A DNA stretch of 64,000 nt from BJGO01 sp964640655 (GTDB lineage Bacteria > Bacteroidota > Bacteroidia > Chitinophagales > UBA10324). Where the stretch lies: contig CAZXFT010000008.1 in NCBI GenBank assembly GCA_964640655.1, positions 1 to 64,000 of the forward strand, written 5' to 3'. Each line of letters starts with the position of its first letter. The first letter of the stretch is position 1. Below the pieces are notes generated by a model, which was not told the origin of the DNA, did not search any database, and was given only the letters and a program-made list of their open reading frames with translations. Position numbers and translations under genes: made by a program. Positions 34,080 through 43,090 of this stretch are shown piece after piece.

Positions 34080-34895
34080 CTAAATCCTCTCACCCTTTAC
34101 AGAAATCACAAACTTTTTATCCGGCACAGTTGGGTACTCAAAAACCCTGGTGGGATATTGCTTGCGTGTGTATATAGCGCAGTAAGTGTTGGAGATATGG
34201 TAAATGTGACTGCATTGCTCATCTGTACTGCCATCTAATATGCCTGCAAAAACTTCGAAGTCTATATGTTCATAGCTGCTTACGTAATCGTGCCAGATGA
34301 TAACAGAATTTTCGTCCTTTAATAAGGAATATACTTTCTTAGTGTCATTCTTAACACCTTCGTAGCTATGGTCGCCGTCAACAAAAATCACATCGAACTT
34401 TTTATTCAGCGTAGAAAAGTCGAAGGTGCGTGAGTTGCCTTCTATATGTGTGGCATTGGGTAATTTTTTTGAAAACATCCTCTGCATGGTTAAAAATCTC
34501 CCTCCCCAACCCAAAGCTTCCATGTCTTTGTTCCCGAGACTTAGAGAAGTAACCGTTTTACAATCCGCAGAAACCACTGCCATACTTTCTCCACGCCAGG
34601 TTCCTATTTCAAAAAAATCACAGTTGCCTTGATAATGCTTCACCACAGATTTCAGCAGAACAAAATCTATAGGCATGGATGTTCCATAAAGTAATGTCGC
34701 CGGTTCTATGGTTTCGTTCAAACCGGGAACAAAATCCAACAGGTCAATTTGCGGCAAACCCTTATCCCACCCTGCTTTCTGCACCCGCTTTTTAGCTTCA
34801 TATTTATTAACAGAATGAAACAATGCCTTCATTATGATTGAAGGTTGCGATAGAAGAATCTTGATGAATGGTGCAATCAGTTTGGCTTTACTCAT
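34080..34895 (-). CDS. Class I SAM-dependent methyltransferase (glycan-cluster type)
   Basis: 271 residues. Motif I is FFEIGTWRGES (about residues 96-106), and the later FDVIFVDGDHSYEGVKNDTK is characteristic of the Methyltransf_24 group found in surface-polysaccharide loci. The first 60 residues are basic and hydrophobic and may contact the membrane. The acceptor is unknown. It lies 6 bp from the glycosyltransferase gene upstream and 51 bp from the aminotransferase downstream. Confidence 0.78.
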   Translation of the reverse strand: MSKAKLIAPFIKILLSQPSIIMKALFHSVNKYEAKKRVQKAGWDKGLPQIDLLDFVPGLNETIEPATLLYGTSMPIDFVLLKSVVKHYQGNCDFFEIGTWRGESMAVVSADCKTVTSLSLGNKDMEALGWGGRFLTMQRMFSKKLPNATHIEGNSRTFDFSTLNKKFDVIFVDGDHSYEGVKNDTKKVYSLLKDENSVIIWHDYVSSYEHIDFEVFAGILDGSTDEQCSHIYHISNTYCAIYTRKQYPTRVFEYPTVPDKKFVISVKGERI

Positions 34896-34901
34896 AGTGA
34901 T

Positions 34902-36203
34902 TTATGCGTGTGCAATAGTATCAAATAATGCGGCCATTTTTCGGGTGATGTTTCGTCGGGTGAATTCTTTTATATCAGTCTGATTTAACTCTAAGCGGTT
35001 TTGTTTCCAGTGTTGATACCAGTTAAGTATTTGTGTTTTCATTGAATTTTCATCTTCAAATCCACAACATATACCACTGTTGGTTTCTTTAACTATTCGA
35101 GCACTGTCACCGTCTTCAGGGCCTATAACCAATATAGGACGATGTGCGGCTAAATACTCGAACAGCTTTCCCGGAAGAAGCCCATGTACACTGGGCATAT
35201 TGCCAAGTGCCAGCAATAATACCGTTGCTTCGCACTGAAACTGTGGAACTTCATTGTGCGGAATGTAGTCCAGTTGTTTGAGATAAGGTGTCAATCCAAA
35301 CGATTCTATATCACGGTATACCACCGAATCATTTTTGCCAATTAACATCAATTCAAAGTCGCTGTTGAACTCGGAGTTTTCAATGCATAAAGATTTCAAA
35401 GCGCGCCAAAAAGCCTTGTGGTTACGATCGGCATTCATCATTCCAATATGGCGAATTGAAAATTTTGATGAAGGTTTGAATGAAATATTTTGAAAATCTT
35501 CTTCATCGTAACCGTTGGTAATCACTTCAACTTTACGTTTGCTCAATTGCTCAAAGTCAGCAGCCCAGTGCCAGCTCACACACTCCACAATATCGGCACT
35601 TTGTAAAACAGCTTTCTCTAAATGTGCGTGCTGAGACGCTGCGGCTTGCGTTAATGTCAGTTGATGGAAATAATCAATCTTGGTCCAGGGGTCACGGAAA
35701 TCAGCCATCCATTTAATGCCGGTATTTTCTTTCACTCCTTTAGCTATAAGGTGCGCACTGTGAGGCGGACCGGTACTCACGATTAAATCAACAGGTTGCT
35801 GTTTCAGTTTTTCAGTTAGAAATTTTACCGAAGGTTTTATCCAAAATTTTCGGGCATCCGGAATAAAGAAATTGCTGCGCACCCAGAGAGCCAAATCATC
35901 TTTCCAATTTTTATATTTTTTCTCCTGGATAAAACCGGAGAATACCTGTTCCGATTTTTTTCGTCCGCTGAATTTTTTATACCAGTCATAAGGTTCCCAG
36001 ATGGGTTGCTTCCACACCTCAACACCTGAAGGAATGTCTTTTTCCAAAGTCTTGTCCAGAACAGGATAGGCGGCATTCTCAGCTGTGTAAACAACAGGTT
36101 CCCATCCAAAATCACGCAGGTATTTAACCATCTTTAACCATCGCTGCACACCAGCACCGCCACTTGGCGGCCAATAGTATGTTATGATTAATACACGCTT
36201 CAA
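34902..36203 (-). CDS. GT4-like glycosyltransferase
   Basis: 433 residues, GT-B fold. The start is TTG at 36203 and gives the conserved N-terminus KRVLIITYYWPPSGGAGVQRWLK. The C-terminal half has DYIPHNEVP, LLPGKLFEYLAAHRPILVIG and the donor-site acidic region expected for GT4. Cytoplasmic or membrane-associated enzyme transferring a sugar to a lipid-linked acceptor. Part of the glycan cluster, 24 bp after the YfhO gene. Confidence 0.85.
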   Translation of the reverse strand: MKRVLIITYYWPPSGGAGVQRWLKMVKYLRDFGWEPVVYTAENAAYPVLDKTLEKDIPSGVEVWKQPIWEPYDWYKKFSGRKKSEQVFSGFIQEKKYKNWKDDLALWVRSNFFIPDARKFWIKPSVKFLTEKLKQQPVDLIVSTGPPHSAHLIAKGVKENTGIKWMADFRDPWTKIDYFHQLTLTQAAASQHAHLEKAVLQSADIVECVSWHWAADFEQLSKRKVEVITNGYDEEDFQNISFKPSSKFSIRHIGMMNADRNHKAFWRALKSLCIENSEFNSDFELMLIGKNDSVVYRDIESFGLTPYLKQLDYIPHNEVPQFQCEATVLLLALGNMPSVHGLLPGKLFEYLAAHRPILVIGPEDGDSARIVKETNSGICCGFEDENSMKTQILNWYQHWKQNRLELNQTDIKEFTRRNITRKMAALFDTIAHA

Positions 36204-36227
36204 AATCTTGTTAAGTGCTAACGAATG

Positions 36228-38942
36228 TTAGTCTTCTTTCTTTTTCAAAAACAAATCTTTGATACTGAATCCTATTAGCAACAGCAGTAACAAACCCGAA
36301 GCTGCCATTGAAACTTTTTCACCTGCCATAAAGCTGACAGGTTCAAACTTGAACTCAATGGTGTGTTTACCTGAAGGAATCTTCATTCCGCGCAGTACAT
36401 AGTTGACACGGATGCACTCCGCAGGTTTATTGTCTATGGTTATGTTCCATCCTTCAGGATAATAAATTTCGCTCATCACTGCAAAGCCATCGTTAATTCT
36501 CTCGGTGGTATAAATCAGATGATTAGGTTCGCAGGTAACCAAATTAATTTGGGCAGCAGTATCTGATTGCAGGTTAATATCTTTTAAATAATCCGCAAAT
36601 CGTTTATCTACCACAGCGTATTGGCGCGGATTAAAGCGGTAGTTACGTTGTAAAGTAAACAGTGACTGTGCTGCACCATCAAGTTTACTTACCACGCTTA
36701 GATTTGAAATACCATCGCTACCCTGCTTTAATGCAAGCCCGAAGGTATCGGTTTGTCCAAATGAAATACGGGAATTACTTAAATCGTAACGCATACTATC
36801 TATAAGAATGTTATCGTGATTACCCACGTTGGCTTGGGTAATACTCTTTCCATTTACAGTTATACGGGAATTATCCAATGCGGCAATAGTGAACATAGGG
36901 CCTATACGATTCATTTCTTCATCGGCATTCTCAACAATCATCAAAGAGTCCACATACCAGGCATTACCACAAGCTGATGGATTTGGTTGGGCCATTGGTT
37001 CTTTACCTTCACCGGCACTTACCAGTAAATATTTTGCATTGAGCATATCGAGCACGTCGCCATTGCTTTTTGAAATTTGGTTTTCTATCAACTCCTGATA
37101 GCGGCGCATCTTAACTGCACTGTAACCACCAATGGATTTATGATGATAGGATGTTCTGGAGTCGTTGAAAGTATTCCCGGCAAGATTTAAGACGCGGTAT
37201 GAAATACTTGGGTCCTGTTTTATCTGAAGGTCTGCTTGTGTTGGTTGAAACACCGAATCGTAAGTTGACTTGGCTACAAAATTTTTATCGCCAAAATATC
37301 TGAAGTCAACAGGCACAAGATCCACTACAACCAAGGCAACAATAATACCGGTAAAAAGTGTGGTTTTGATTTTGTCTTTTAAGAACAACCAAACACCTGC
37401 TGCACTCAATAAGACAAAAATTAATGATCGGAAAGCATCTGCTCTCAGAATACTTTTTCGGTCTTCAATCAAAGCACTTTGTAGCCAATCCGGATAACTA
37501 CTGTCGGCCTTACCAATAAAGTCGAAGAATCCTGGACCCAGAGTAGCAAAGAATAAGCAAGCTCCCGCAGTGATACCTCCTGCAATTTTAAGATGCTTGA
37601 ATAACTCATCTTTCGAAATTTTTCCATTGATGATTTGCTGCAAGGCAAGAACCGCAGTAATTACAAATGTGAGTTGCGGAATAACCAGAATCATCTCTAC
37701 AGTGCGAAACTTATTGTAGCCGGGCATATAATAAAAGAAGATGTCATTGAACCACATCAGGTTTCTTCCCCAGGCCATAAAAATGGTGACAATAGTCGCA
37801 CTCAGCAACCACCAGCGCATGCGGTCTTTGATTACAAACATGCCGAGCAGAAAGAAGAAACAGATAACTGCGCCTAGATAAACCGGGCCGGAAGTGAATG
37901 GCTTGTCTCCCCAGTATGTAGGCATTTGTTCCAGATATTCAGCCGCTTGTTGACCACCAATACCTCTATCGCTGAAAGCCTTTGCCACAGCTGACTTCTC
38001 GCTAAGTGCATGATTGGAACTGCCGCCATAAAAATCAGGAATCAAAAGTGTAAACGTTTCCATTTTGCCATAGCTCCAGGAGAATGCATAATCTTTATCT
38101 AATCCACCGCTCGATTGCGTATTAGACGATAACTCTGATTTACCACGTATGGAATGATTCATATACGTAGCCGTGCTCCACAATAGCGAAGTATTAGACG
38201 CAACACCAACTATTGCTGATGCAACAACAAACCCGGCAACTTTGATTAAGTGCATTGTTTCTTTATTGCGTATGGCCGCTATACTTTCAAGAATTCCGTA
38301 GATCAATAGACACACAGCCAAATAGTAAGTTATTTGTAAGTGATTGGCCCTGATTTCCAGAGCTAGTGACAGAGCAAACAAGATGAAACCCCACAGATAA
38401 TTCTTTCTGAACAATAAAATCAATCCGGCTGTAACCATTGGCATATAAGCCATAGCAGCCATTTTGGTGTTATGTCCGGCTTCAAGAATAACTAAATCGT
38501 ATGAACATAAACCAAAAGCCAAAGCACCTGCCACACTGAGTACAGGATTTATTCCCAAAACAATAAATAGTATGAAGCATGAAATAAATGCGAGTAACAA
38601 CAAACCGGACGGATGTGGTAAACCCAATTGCAAAAGGGAGTGAATATAATGTGTGAGATTGCCGTTGTATAAAGTTGAAACCTGAAAAGCAGGCATACCA
38701 CTGAACAAGGAATTGGACCAGAGTGGCTCTTCGTCGAACTTGGCTCTGTAATCCTGTGTCTCCTTACTGATACCCTTGTAATGTACGATATCACTTTGGT
38801 TCATCACCTTGTTATCCAATATCATTGGCTTGAAAAAAACCAAAGTGATGACTAAAAAGACAGCAACTGCTGCAGCAAATGGTATCAGTTGCTTGAAATC
38901 AAATCCTGCATTTGTGGATGTGGCGTCTTTAGATTTATTCAT
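36228..38942 (-). CDS. YfhO-family large membrane protein (GT-C-like)
   Basis: 904 residues from the ATG at 38942; a farther upstream start at 39023 would overlap the previous gene by 68 bp and add a polar leader, so I reject it. About a dozen membrane helices fill residues 20-560 (PFAAAVAVFLVITLVFF first), followed by a soluble periplasmic domain and a last helix near the C-terminus. The early DIVHYKGISKETQDYR loop and the GMPAFQVS motif are typical of YfhO. Relatives take part in glycosylating teichoic acids, lipids or polysaccharides. Substrate unknown. Confidence 0.82.
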   Translation of the reverse strand: MNKSKDATSTNAGFDFKQLIPFAAAVAVFLVITLVFFKPMILDNKVMNQSDIVHYKGISKETQDYRAKFDEEPLWSNSLFSGMPAFQVSTLYNGNLTHYIHSLLQLGLPHPSGLLLLAFISCFILFIVLGINPVLSVAGALAFGLCSYDLVILEAGHNTKMAAMAYMPMVTAGLILLFRKNYLWGFILFALSLALEIRANHLQITYYLAVCLLIYGILESIAAIRNKETMHLIKVAGFVVASAIVGVASNTSLLWSTATYMNHSIRGKSELSSNTQSSGGLDKDYAFSWSYGKMETFTLLIPDFYGGSSNHALSEKSAVAKAFSDRGIGGQQAAEYLEQMPTYWGDKPFTSGPVYLGAVICFFFLLGMFVIKDRMRWWLLSATIVTIFMAWGRNLMWFNDIFFYYMPGYNKFRTVEMILVIPQLTFVITAVLALQQIINGKISKDELFKHLKIAGGITAGACLFFATLGPGFFDFIGKADSSYPDWLQSALIEDRKSILRADAFRSLIFVLLSAAGVWLFLKDKIKTTLFTGIIVALVVVDLVPVDFRYFGDKNFVAKSTYDSVFQPTQADLQIKQDPSISYRVLNLAGNTFNDSRTSYHHKSIGGYSAVKMRRYQELIENQISKSNGDVLDMLNAKYLLVSAGEGKEPMAQPNPSACGNAWYVDSLMIVENADEEMNRIGPMFTIAALDNSRITVNGKSITQANVGNHDNILIDSMRYDLSNSRISFGQTDTFGLALKQGSDGISNLSVVSKLDGAAQSLFTLQRNYRFNPRQYAVVDKRFADYLKDINLQSDTAAQINLVTCEPNHLIYTTERINDGFAVMSEIYYPEGWNITIDNKPAECIRVNYVLRGMKIPSGKHTIEFKFEPVSFMAGEKVSMAASGLLLLLLIGFSIKDLFLKKKED

Positions 38943-38955
38943 ATGATTTAGGTGC

Positions 38956-39648
38956 TTATTTAATGTTTTTAAGTTGTTCCTGAAGTTCCGCCAGCTGTTT
39001 TTTCCAATCTTCAATTTCTTCAATGTTGGATGAAATCAATTTTTCATTTTCGCTGATCATATCTTCGCTGTTCTTGATATTCTTCTTATATAGTTCAATG
39101 TCCTTTTTCAATCTTGCATTTTCTTTTTTAGTGCTCTCTATATTCTTCTGCATATCATCAATATTTTTAATCATCACTTTAATATTTTTCTCTACAGGCT
39201 TACGACTTTCATTAACTGCAAATGCGTATAGGTCATTATTGATTGTTTGTACGATTGGGCTGCTTTGATTAAGCCATTGGTTTTTATGTAGCACAAAAAC
39301 AAACAACCGTACTTCATTTTTTGAAACGATCTCTGTGTTAGCGTAAATATGAATACTGTCGGCTGACAATGATTTGATTTTAGCATTCACCGCTTTCATC
39401 TCTCCTTTACGAACATCGCTGCTTGCTTTATACTTGGACACATACTTAGAGTAATTTTTTAGAACTATTTTCTCATCTACCCGATAAATGCTCACTCCTT
39501 GTGCAGGTACATTGCCCAAACTCATGTTTTTAGTGTACTCGGCAACAGAAATCTTTTGCGCTGAAACTTGCTGAAATGCAAACACCAATACAATAACCAA
39601 TGACGACATCATTTGCTTAACCAATATATTTGTTGTGTTTATATACAT
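38956..39648 (-). CDS. Secreted coiled-coil protein of unknown function
   Basis: About 230 residues from the ATG at 39648, one base after the FAH stop; a TTG at 39663 would overlap it. A signal peptide (to VSAQ) is followed by a mixed strand region (about 30-140) and a strong coiled coil over the last ~85 residues (KNIDDMQKNIEST, KDIELYKKNIKN, EDWKKQLAELQEQL). Likely periplasmic. It sits 13 bp upstream of the YfhO gene in the same direction, so could be co-transcribed with the glycan cluster. I do not recognise the family. Confidence 0.7.
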   Translation of the reverse strand: MYINTTNILVKQMMSSLVIVLVFAFQQVSAQKISVAEYTKNMSLGNVPAQGVSIYRVDEKIVLKNYSKYVSKYKASSDVRKGEMKAVNAKIKSLSADSIHIYANTEIVSKNEVRLFVFVLHKNQWLNQSSPIVQTINNDLYAFAVNESRKPVEKNIKVMIKNIDDMQKNIESTKKENARLKKDIELYKKNIKNSEDMISENEKLISSNIEEIEDWKKQLAELQEQLKNIK

Positions 39649-39649
39649 C

Positions 39650-40261
39650 TTATTTGATTTCAAATTTGAGTAAAGACTCTTCTTCTAGAAATGCTTCCAA
39701 TACATCACCGATCTGAACAGCAGCCACACCAACCGGAGTACCGGTATAAATTAAATCGCCTTGCTGCAGAGTGAAAAAAATGGAGATATATGAAATGATT
39801 TTCTCAATACTAAAGAGCATATCCTTACTGTTGCCTACCTGTGCGGTGTTACCATTCAGTTTCATTGAGAAGTTGATGTGATGTACATCACTATAAACGG
39901 ACAATGGATTCCAAGTACCTAGCACAGCACTATTATCAAATGCTTTAGCAATCTCCCAAGGTAAACCTTTTTGTTTACAATGCGATTGCAAATCGCGGGC
40001 TGTGAAGTCAATGCCTACCGTTACTGCATCCACATAAGAAAGTGCAAATTTTTCAGAAATGCTTTTACCGTTTTTGCAGACCCTGAAAACCAGTTCGGTT
40101 TCGTAATGCATGTCTTTTGAAAATTCTGGCAGGTAAAAAGGTTTATTATCCTTCAGTAATGAGGTTTGCGGTTTCATAAAAACCACAGGACTTTCAGGAA
40201 TGTCGTTCTTTAACTCTTTAGCGTGCTCGGAGTAATTGCGGCCAATGCAAAATATTTTCAT
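39650..40261 (-). CDS. Fumarylacetoacetate hydrolase-family protein
   Basis: 203 residues, the compact single-domain version of the family. CIGRNYSEHAKEL at the start, VVFMKPQTSLL, YETELVFRV (metal ligand glutamates), GIDFTARDLQ and LIYTGTPVGVAAVQ are the diagnostic blocks. Members hydrolyse or decarboxylate beta-diketo acids such as acylpyruvates or oxaloacetate in the cytoplasm with a divalent metal. The specific substrate is unknown. First gene of the leftward run. Confidence 0.88.
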   Translation of the reverse strand: MKIFCIGRNYSEHAKELKNDIPESPVVFMKPQTSLLKDNKPFYLPEFSKDMHYETELVFRVCKNGKSISEKFALSYVDAVTVGIDFTARDLQSHCKQKGLPWEIAKAFDNSAVLGTWNPLSVYSDVHHINFSMKLNGNTAQVGNSKDMLFSIEKIISYISIFFTLQQGDLIYTGTPVGVAAVQIGDVLEAFLEEESLLKFEIK

Positions 40262-40708
40262 ACAGAGTCGGCTAAAATACTTGGTATGAGGGAAATTGTA
40301 GAAGGCAGGTGATATAACAAATACTTGAGCTAAAAACTAAATGGTAAATTATGGTGATTTTTTTTAAATTAACTTCTCACTTTTTTAAGTAACTGTTACT
40401 ATAAATTTACTCCTTATCCTTTTACAGATGTTGTTGGCGATATTTATTGATACTACTATAGTAAGCGAGTTCATAAAAAGCGACACATTCATCATGTGTA
40501 GGCTATAAGGGGTTTATCCACACCGGTGTGCTTATTAATTGGTATTTCATAATCAACAATATGTTCTCAGCAGCTTACTTTTGCAAATGGACTAAAGCTT
40601 AGACTTTTCTCGTTAAAATGTTATTAATAATCGACGAAATAACAATAATCACCGACGAACGTCGTTAGCTTTGTAATTCATTCACACACTTAAACAACTC
40701 ATATCATT
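40262..40708. other. 447-bp divergent intergenic region rich in short palindromes
   Basis: No ORF. It contains the perfect palindrome CACACCGGTGTG (40519-40530), TACTATAGTA near 40454-40463, and an inverted pair ACACAT/ATGTGT (40483-40499). Two TAnnTTTG-like boxes face right: TACTTTTG near 40578 and TAGCTTTG near 40667. Probably holds promoters for both divergent genes and perhaps operators. Confidence 0.45.
40519..40530. promoter_or_regulatory. 12-bp perfect palindrome, possible operator
   Basis: CACACCGGTGTG is its own reverse complement and stands mid-way between two divergent genes. Such symmetry suits a dimeric regulator, but no regulator gene is nearby and a single copy may be chance. 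Confidence 0.3.
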
Positions 40709-41653
40709 ATGGAAAACCAGAACCCAGAACAAAAAAGCGATTCTCGCAACAACAGAACGCTTATTTACATTATCCTGATTGCACTACTTGTAGGAGCGAA
40801 TATTTTCCTCTACATCAAGTACACCCAAAAGGAGAAGCAGACAATAGCGTTAACAGAAGCTCTTAACATTGACAGTATGCGTATTGTTGATTTGGATGCC
40901 AAATACACTTCTGCCTTGACTGAATTAAATTCATTGCGCGGTCAAAATGAATCGCTCGACAGCTTGATTAACATTAAAGAGTCTGAAATTAAAAGCATGA
41001 AAGCCTCACTTGACAAAGCTTTAAAAGACAAAAAGATATCAGATGCCGAGTATAAAATGCAAGTTGAAATGTTGCAGAATTTAATCAGTGATTTAAAAAA
41101 TCAGATTACTGTCCTTGAAAAAGAGAAAGGAGTCCTGATTGAACAAAAGGATGAACTGGGAAAACAATTAAATCTTACCTTGGATGAGAACGGCCAACTC
41201 AAAGAACAAAATAAAGTACTGTCCAAAAAGGCTACTATAGGTGCATTATTAAAAGCTCAAAACCTAAAAGCTGCTGGTGTATTTGGCCGTGGTAAGAAAG
41301 GAAAGGAAATAGAAACTAAAACTGCCAAGAAAGTAGAAAGCATAAAGGTATGCTTCGATGTAGATGAAAACAAAGTGTCAGAGCCAGGTTTGAAAACATT
41401 CTTATTGCGCGTTGTAAGCCCCGAAGGGGTAACTCTAGCAGTACAAAGTCAGGGTTCAGGAGTATTCGAATTGGCAGAGAGTGGTGAAAAATCACAATAC
41501 ACTACAAAGCAGGAAATCAATTATGAACAAAAGAAAAAGAATGTTTGCATGTATTGGGAAGGAGCAGCCGGAGGATTTGGCAAAGGCACATACACTATAG
41601 AAATATATCAGGATGGTTATAACACCGGAACTACAACCCTTGAACTAAAATAA
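40709..41653 (+). CDS. Membrane-anchored coiled-coil protein of unknown function
   Basis: 314 residues. A polar start (1-18) precedes one membrane helix (about 18-36), then a long coiled coil (about 40-175) and a beta-rich C-terminal domain (about 205-314; IKVCFDVDENKV, LLRVVSPEGVTL, YTIEIYQDGY). The topology suggests a short cytoplasmic tail and a periplasmic stalk with a terminal domain. It is a single-gene unit ended by a strong terminator. I recognise it only as a Bacteroidota-type hypothetical. Confidence 0.75.
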   Translation: MENQNPEQKSDSRNNRTLIYIILIALLVGANIFLYIKYTQKEKQTIALTEALNIDSMRIVDLDAKYTSALTELNSLRGQNESLDSLINIKESEIKSMKASLDKALKDKKISDAEYKMQVEMLQNLISDLKNQITVLEKEKGVLIEQKDELGKQLNLTLDENGQLKEQNKVLSKKATIGALLKAQNLKAAGVFGRGKKGKEIETKTAKKVESIKVCFDVDENKVSEPGLKTFLLRVVSPEGVTLAVQSQGSGVFELAESGEKSQYTTKQEINYEQKKKNVCMYWEGAAGGFGKGTYTIEIYQDGYNTGTTTLELK

Positions 41654-41673
41654 TTCTGATTTAACTCAGAAAT

Positions 41674-41706
41674 AAAAAAGCCCGATAATTAATCGGGCTT
41701 TTTTTA
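41674..41706. terminator. Bidirectional terminator
   Basis: AAAAAAGCCCGAT / ATCGGGCTTTTTT is a long symmetrical stem with A-run and T-run arms. It serves both the coiled-coil gene (rightward) and the SET gene (leftward). Confidence 0.85.
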
Positions 41707-41707
41707 T

Positions 41708-42202
41708 TTAAACAACTGTCAAACTTTTCTTTGCAGTTAGATTTTTACTTTTTTTTCTTGTTTGCCAGGCTTTTTTTGCGGATTCGCTTCGTATCCTTTT
41801 TTTGAAAGCTTTTAGTTCTTCTAAGTGTTCTTCCCAATAATCGGGACCGTACCAAACGAATATCTCTTCACCCGGTTTAATATTTCGGGTAGCCTGAATG
41901 TATCCTTTACCTTTCTTTATTGCATAAACTGCATTATTTCTTAATCCTTTCACTCTTCCCATTCCGCGGGCATCGTTTGCGTACCTGGCCAATGAATCAG
42001 GATGATCAAAGGCATCAACGCACTTCTTTTTAGTAATAAAAAAAGCGTAACCGCCTCGGCCTGCTTCGGAGCGCTTTACCACTTCGTCCCAGGTAACCTC
42101 ATCTCCTGTATATTCTATGATATACTCATCTTTCTTAATTAGTGAATCTGTAAATAAGCCTTTTCCGGCTTTTGGAATTTTTGATTTTCTTACAAATAGC
42201 AT
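41708..42202 (-). CDS. SET-domain protein (putative protein-lysine methyltransferase)
   Basis: 164 residues. The SET core runs from KSKIPKAGKGLF (residues 6-17) to GEEIFVWYGPDYW (111-123), with RYANDARG (73-80) and NNA (89-91) forming the SAM-binding pseudoknot region; post-SET cysteines are absent. A basic tail (133-160) rich in Lys and Arg could bind nucleic acid or the ribosome. SET proteins methylate lysines; bacterial targets are mostly unknown. It is a lone gene between a terminator and tRNA-Arg. Confidence 0.82.
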   Translation of the reverse strand: MLFVRKSKIPKAGKGLFTDSLIKKDEYIIEYTGDEVTWDEVVKRSEAGRGGYAFFITKKKCVDAFDHPDSLARYANDARGMGRVKGLRNNAVYAIKKGKGYIQATRNIKPGEEIFVWYGPDYWEEHLEELKAFKKRIRSESAKKAWQTRKKSKNLTAKKSLTVV

Positions 42203-42235
42203 TGATCTGTTCTATGTATTAGGGGTATAAAAAAA

Positions 42236-42253
42236 CATCTCCACGTGAAGATG
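42236..42253 (-). terminator. Weak terminator after tRNA-Arg
   Basis: CATCT / AGATG hairpin; read leftwards it follows the tRNA and is succeeded by a seven-T run. The short stem makes this a moderate call. Confidence 0.5.
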
Positions 42254-42266
42254 CTTTTGTTGTTAG

Positions 42267-42340
<74 letters not shown>

Positions 42341-42380
42341 GTTATAATGCGCGCAAATATAACATGAGATTGTTGTTTAA

Positions 42381-42388
42381 TAGCTTTG
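42381..42388 (+). promoter_or_regulatory. Possible -7 box directly before ung
   Basis: TAGCTTTG fits TAnnTTTG and ends 4 nt before the ung ATG, which would give a leaderless transcript. No -33 box is clear, so it could be coincidence. Confidence 0.3.
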
Positions 42389-42392
42389 TGGA

Positions 42393-43085
42393 ATGACACA
42401 ACCCATTGCATCGCAGGTACAGATAGAACAAGGATGGAAGGATGCTTTACGCGATGAATTTATTAAGCCATACTTTGCTGAAATCAAACGACAGCTGCTG
42501 GAAGAAAAAGCAAATGGTATTACTGTTTACCCTTCGGGTTCACTCATATTCAATGCTTTCAATCTTACCCCATATGATAAGGTGCGTGTTGTAATCCTCG
42601 GTCAGGATCCATACCATGGTCCTGGTCAGGCACACGGCTTATCTTTTTCTGTACCAAGGGGTATTAAAGCACCTCCGTCGCTGGTTAACATTTTTAAAGA
42701 AATCAGTAACGAGTTTGGCTATATCATACCATCACATGGCAATCTGGAATATTGGGCTAAGCAGGGAGTACTCCTTTTAAACGCGCTTTTGTCTGTTCGC
42801 GCAAATCAGCCGGCATCGCATCATCACATCGGGTGGCAATACTTTACCAATGCTGTTATCGTAACATTATCCAGGCAGAAAAGCAATCTGATTTTTATAT
42901 TGTGGGGAAGATTTGCTCAGGAAAAAATTTCACTTATTGATTCCGACAAACATTTGGTATTAACTGCTGCTCACCCTTCACCTTTCTCGGCTTACAATGG
43001 TTTCTTTGGTTGCAATCACTTTAAAAAGACCAATGAATATTTGATTGATCATCAATTAACACCCATAGACTGGAGGATTGAATAA
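42393..43085 (+). CDS. ung: Uracil-DNA glycosylase, family 1
   Basis: 230 residues, standard length. It removes uracil from DNA in base-excision repair. The water-activating Asp72 is in GQDPYHG (70-76) and His194 is in the HPSP leucine-loop motif; GKLIFNAFNLTP-like wording at 50-60 and the final CNHFKKTN are also canonical. It is followed 5 bp later by a nuclease-domain gene in the same direction, so the two probably share an mRNA. Confidence 0.96.
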   Translation: MTQPIASQVQIEQGWKDALRDEFIKPYFAEIKRQLLEEKANGITVYPSGSLIFNAFNLTPYDKVRVVILGQDPYHGPGQAHGLSFSVPRGIKAPPSLVNIFKEISNEFGYIIPSHGNLEYWAKQGVLLLNALLSVRANQPASHHHIGWQYFTNAVIVTLSRQKSNLIFILWGRFAQEKISLIDSDKHLVLTAAHPSPFSAYNGFFGCNHFKKTNEYLIDHQLTPIDWRIE

Positions 43086-43090
43086 TCATT

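Noticed and set aside
38943..39023. Upstream start for the YfhO gene
   Set aside because: It would overlap the previous gene by 68 bp and add a basic polar leader before the first membrane helix.
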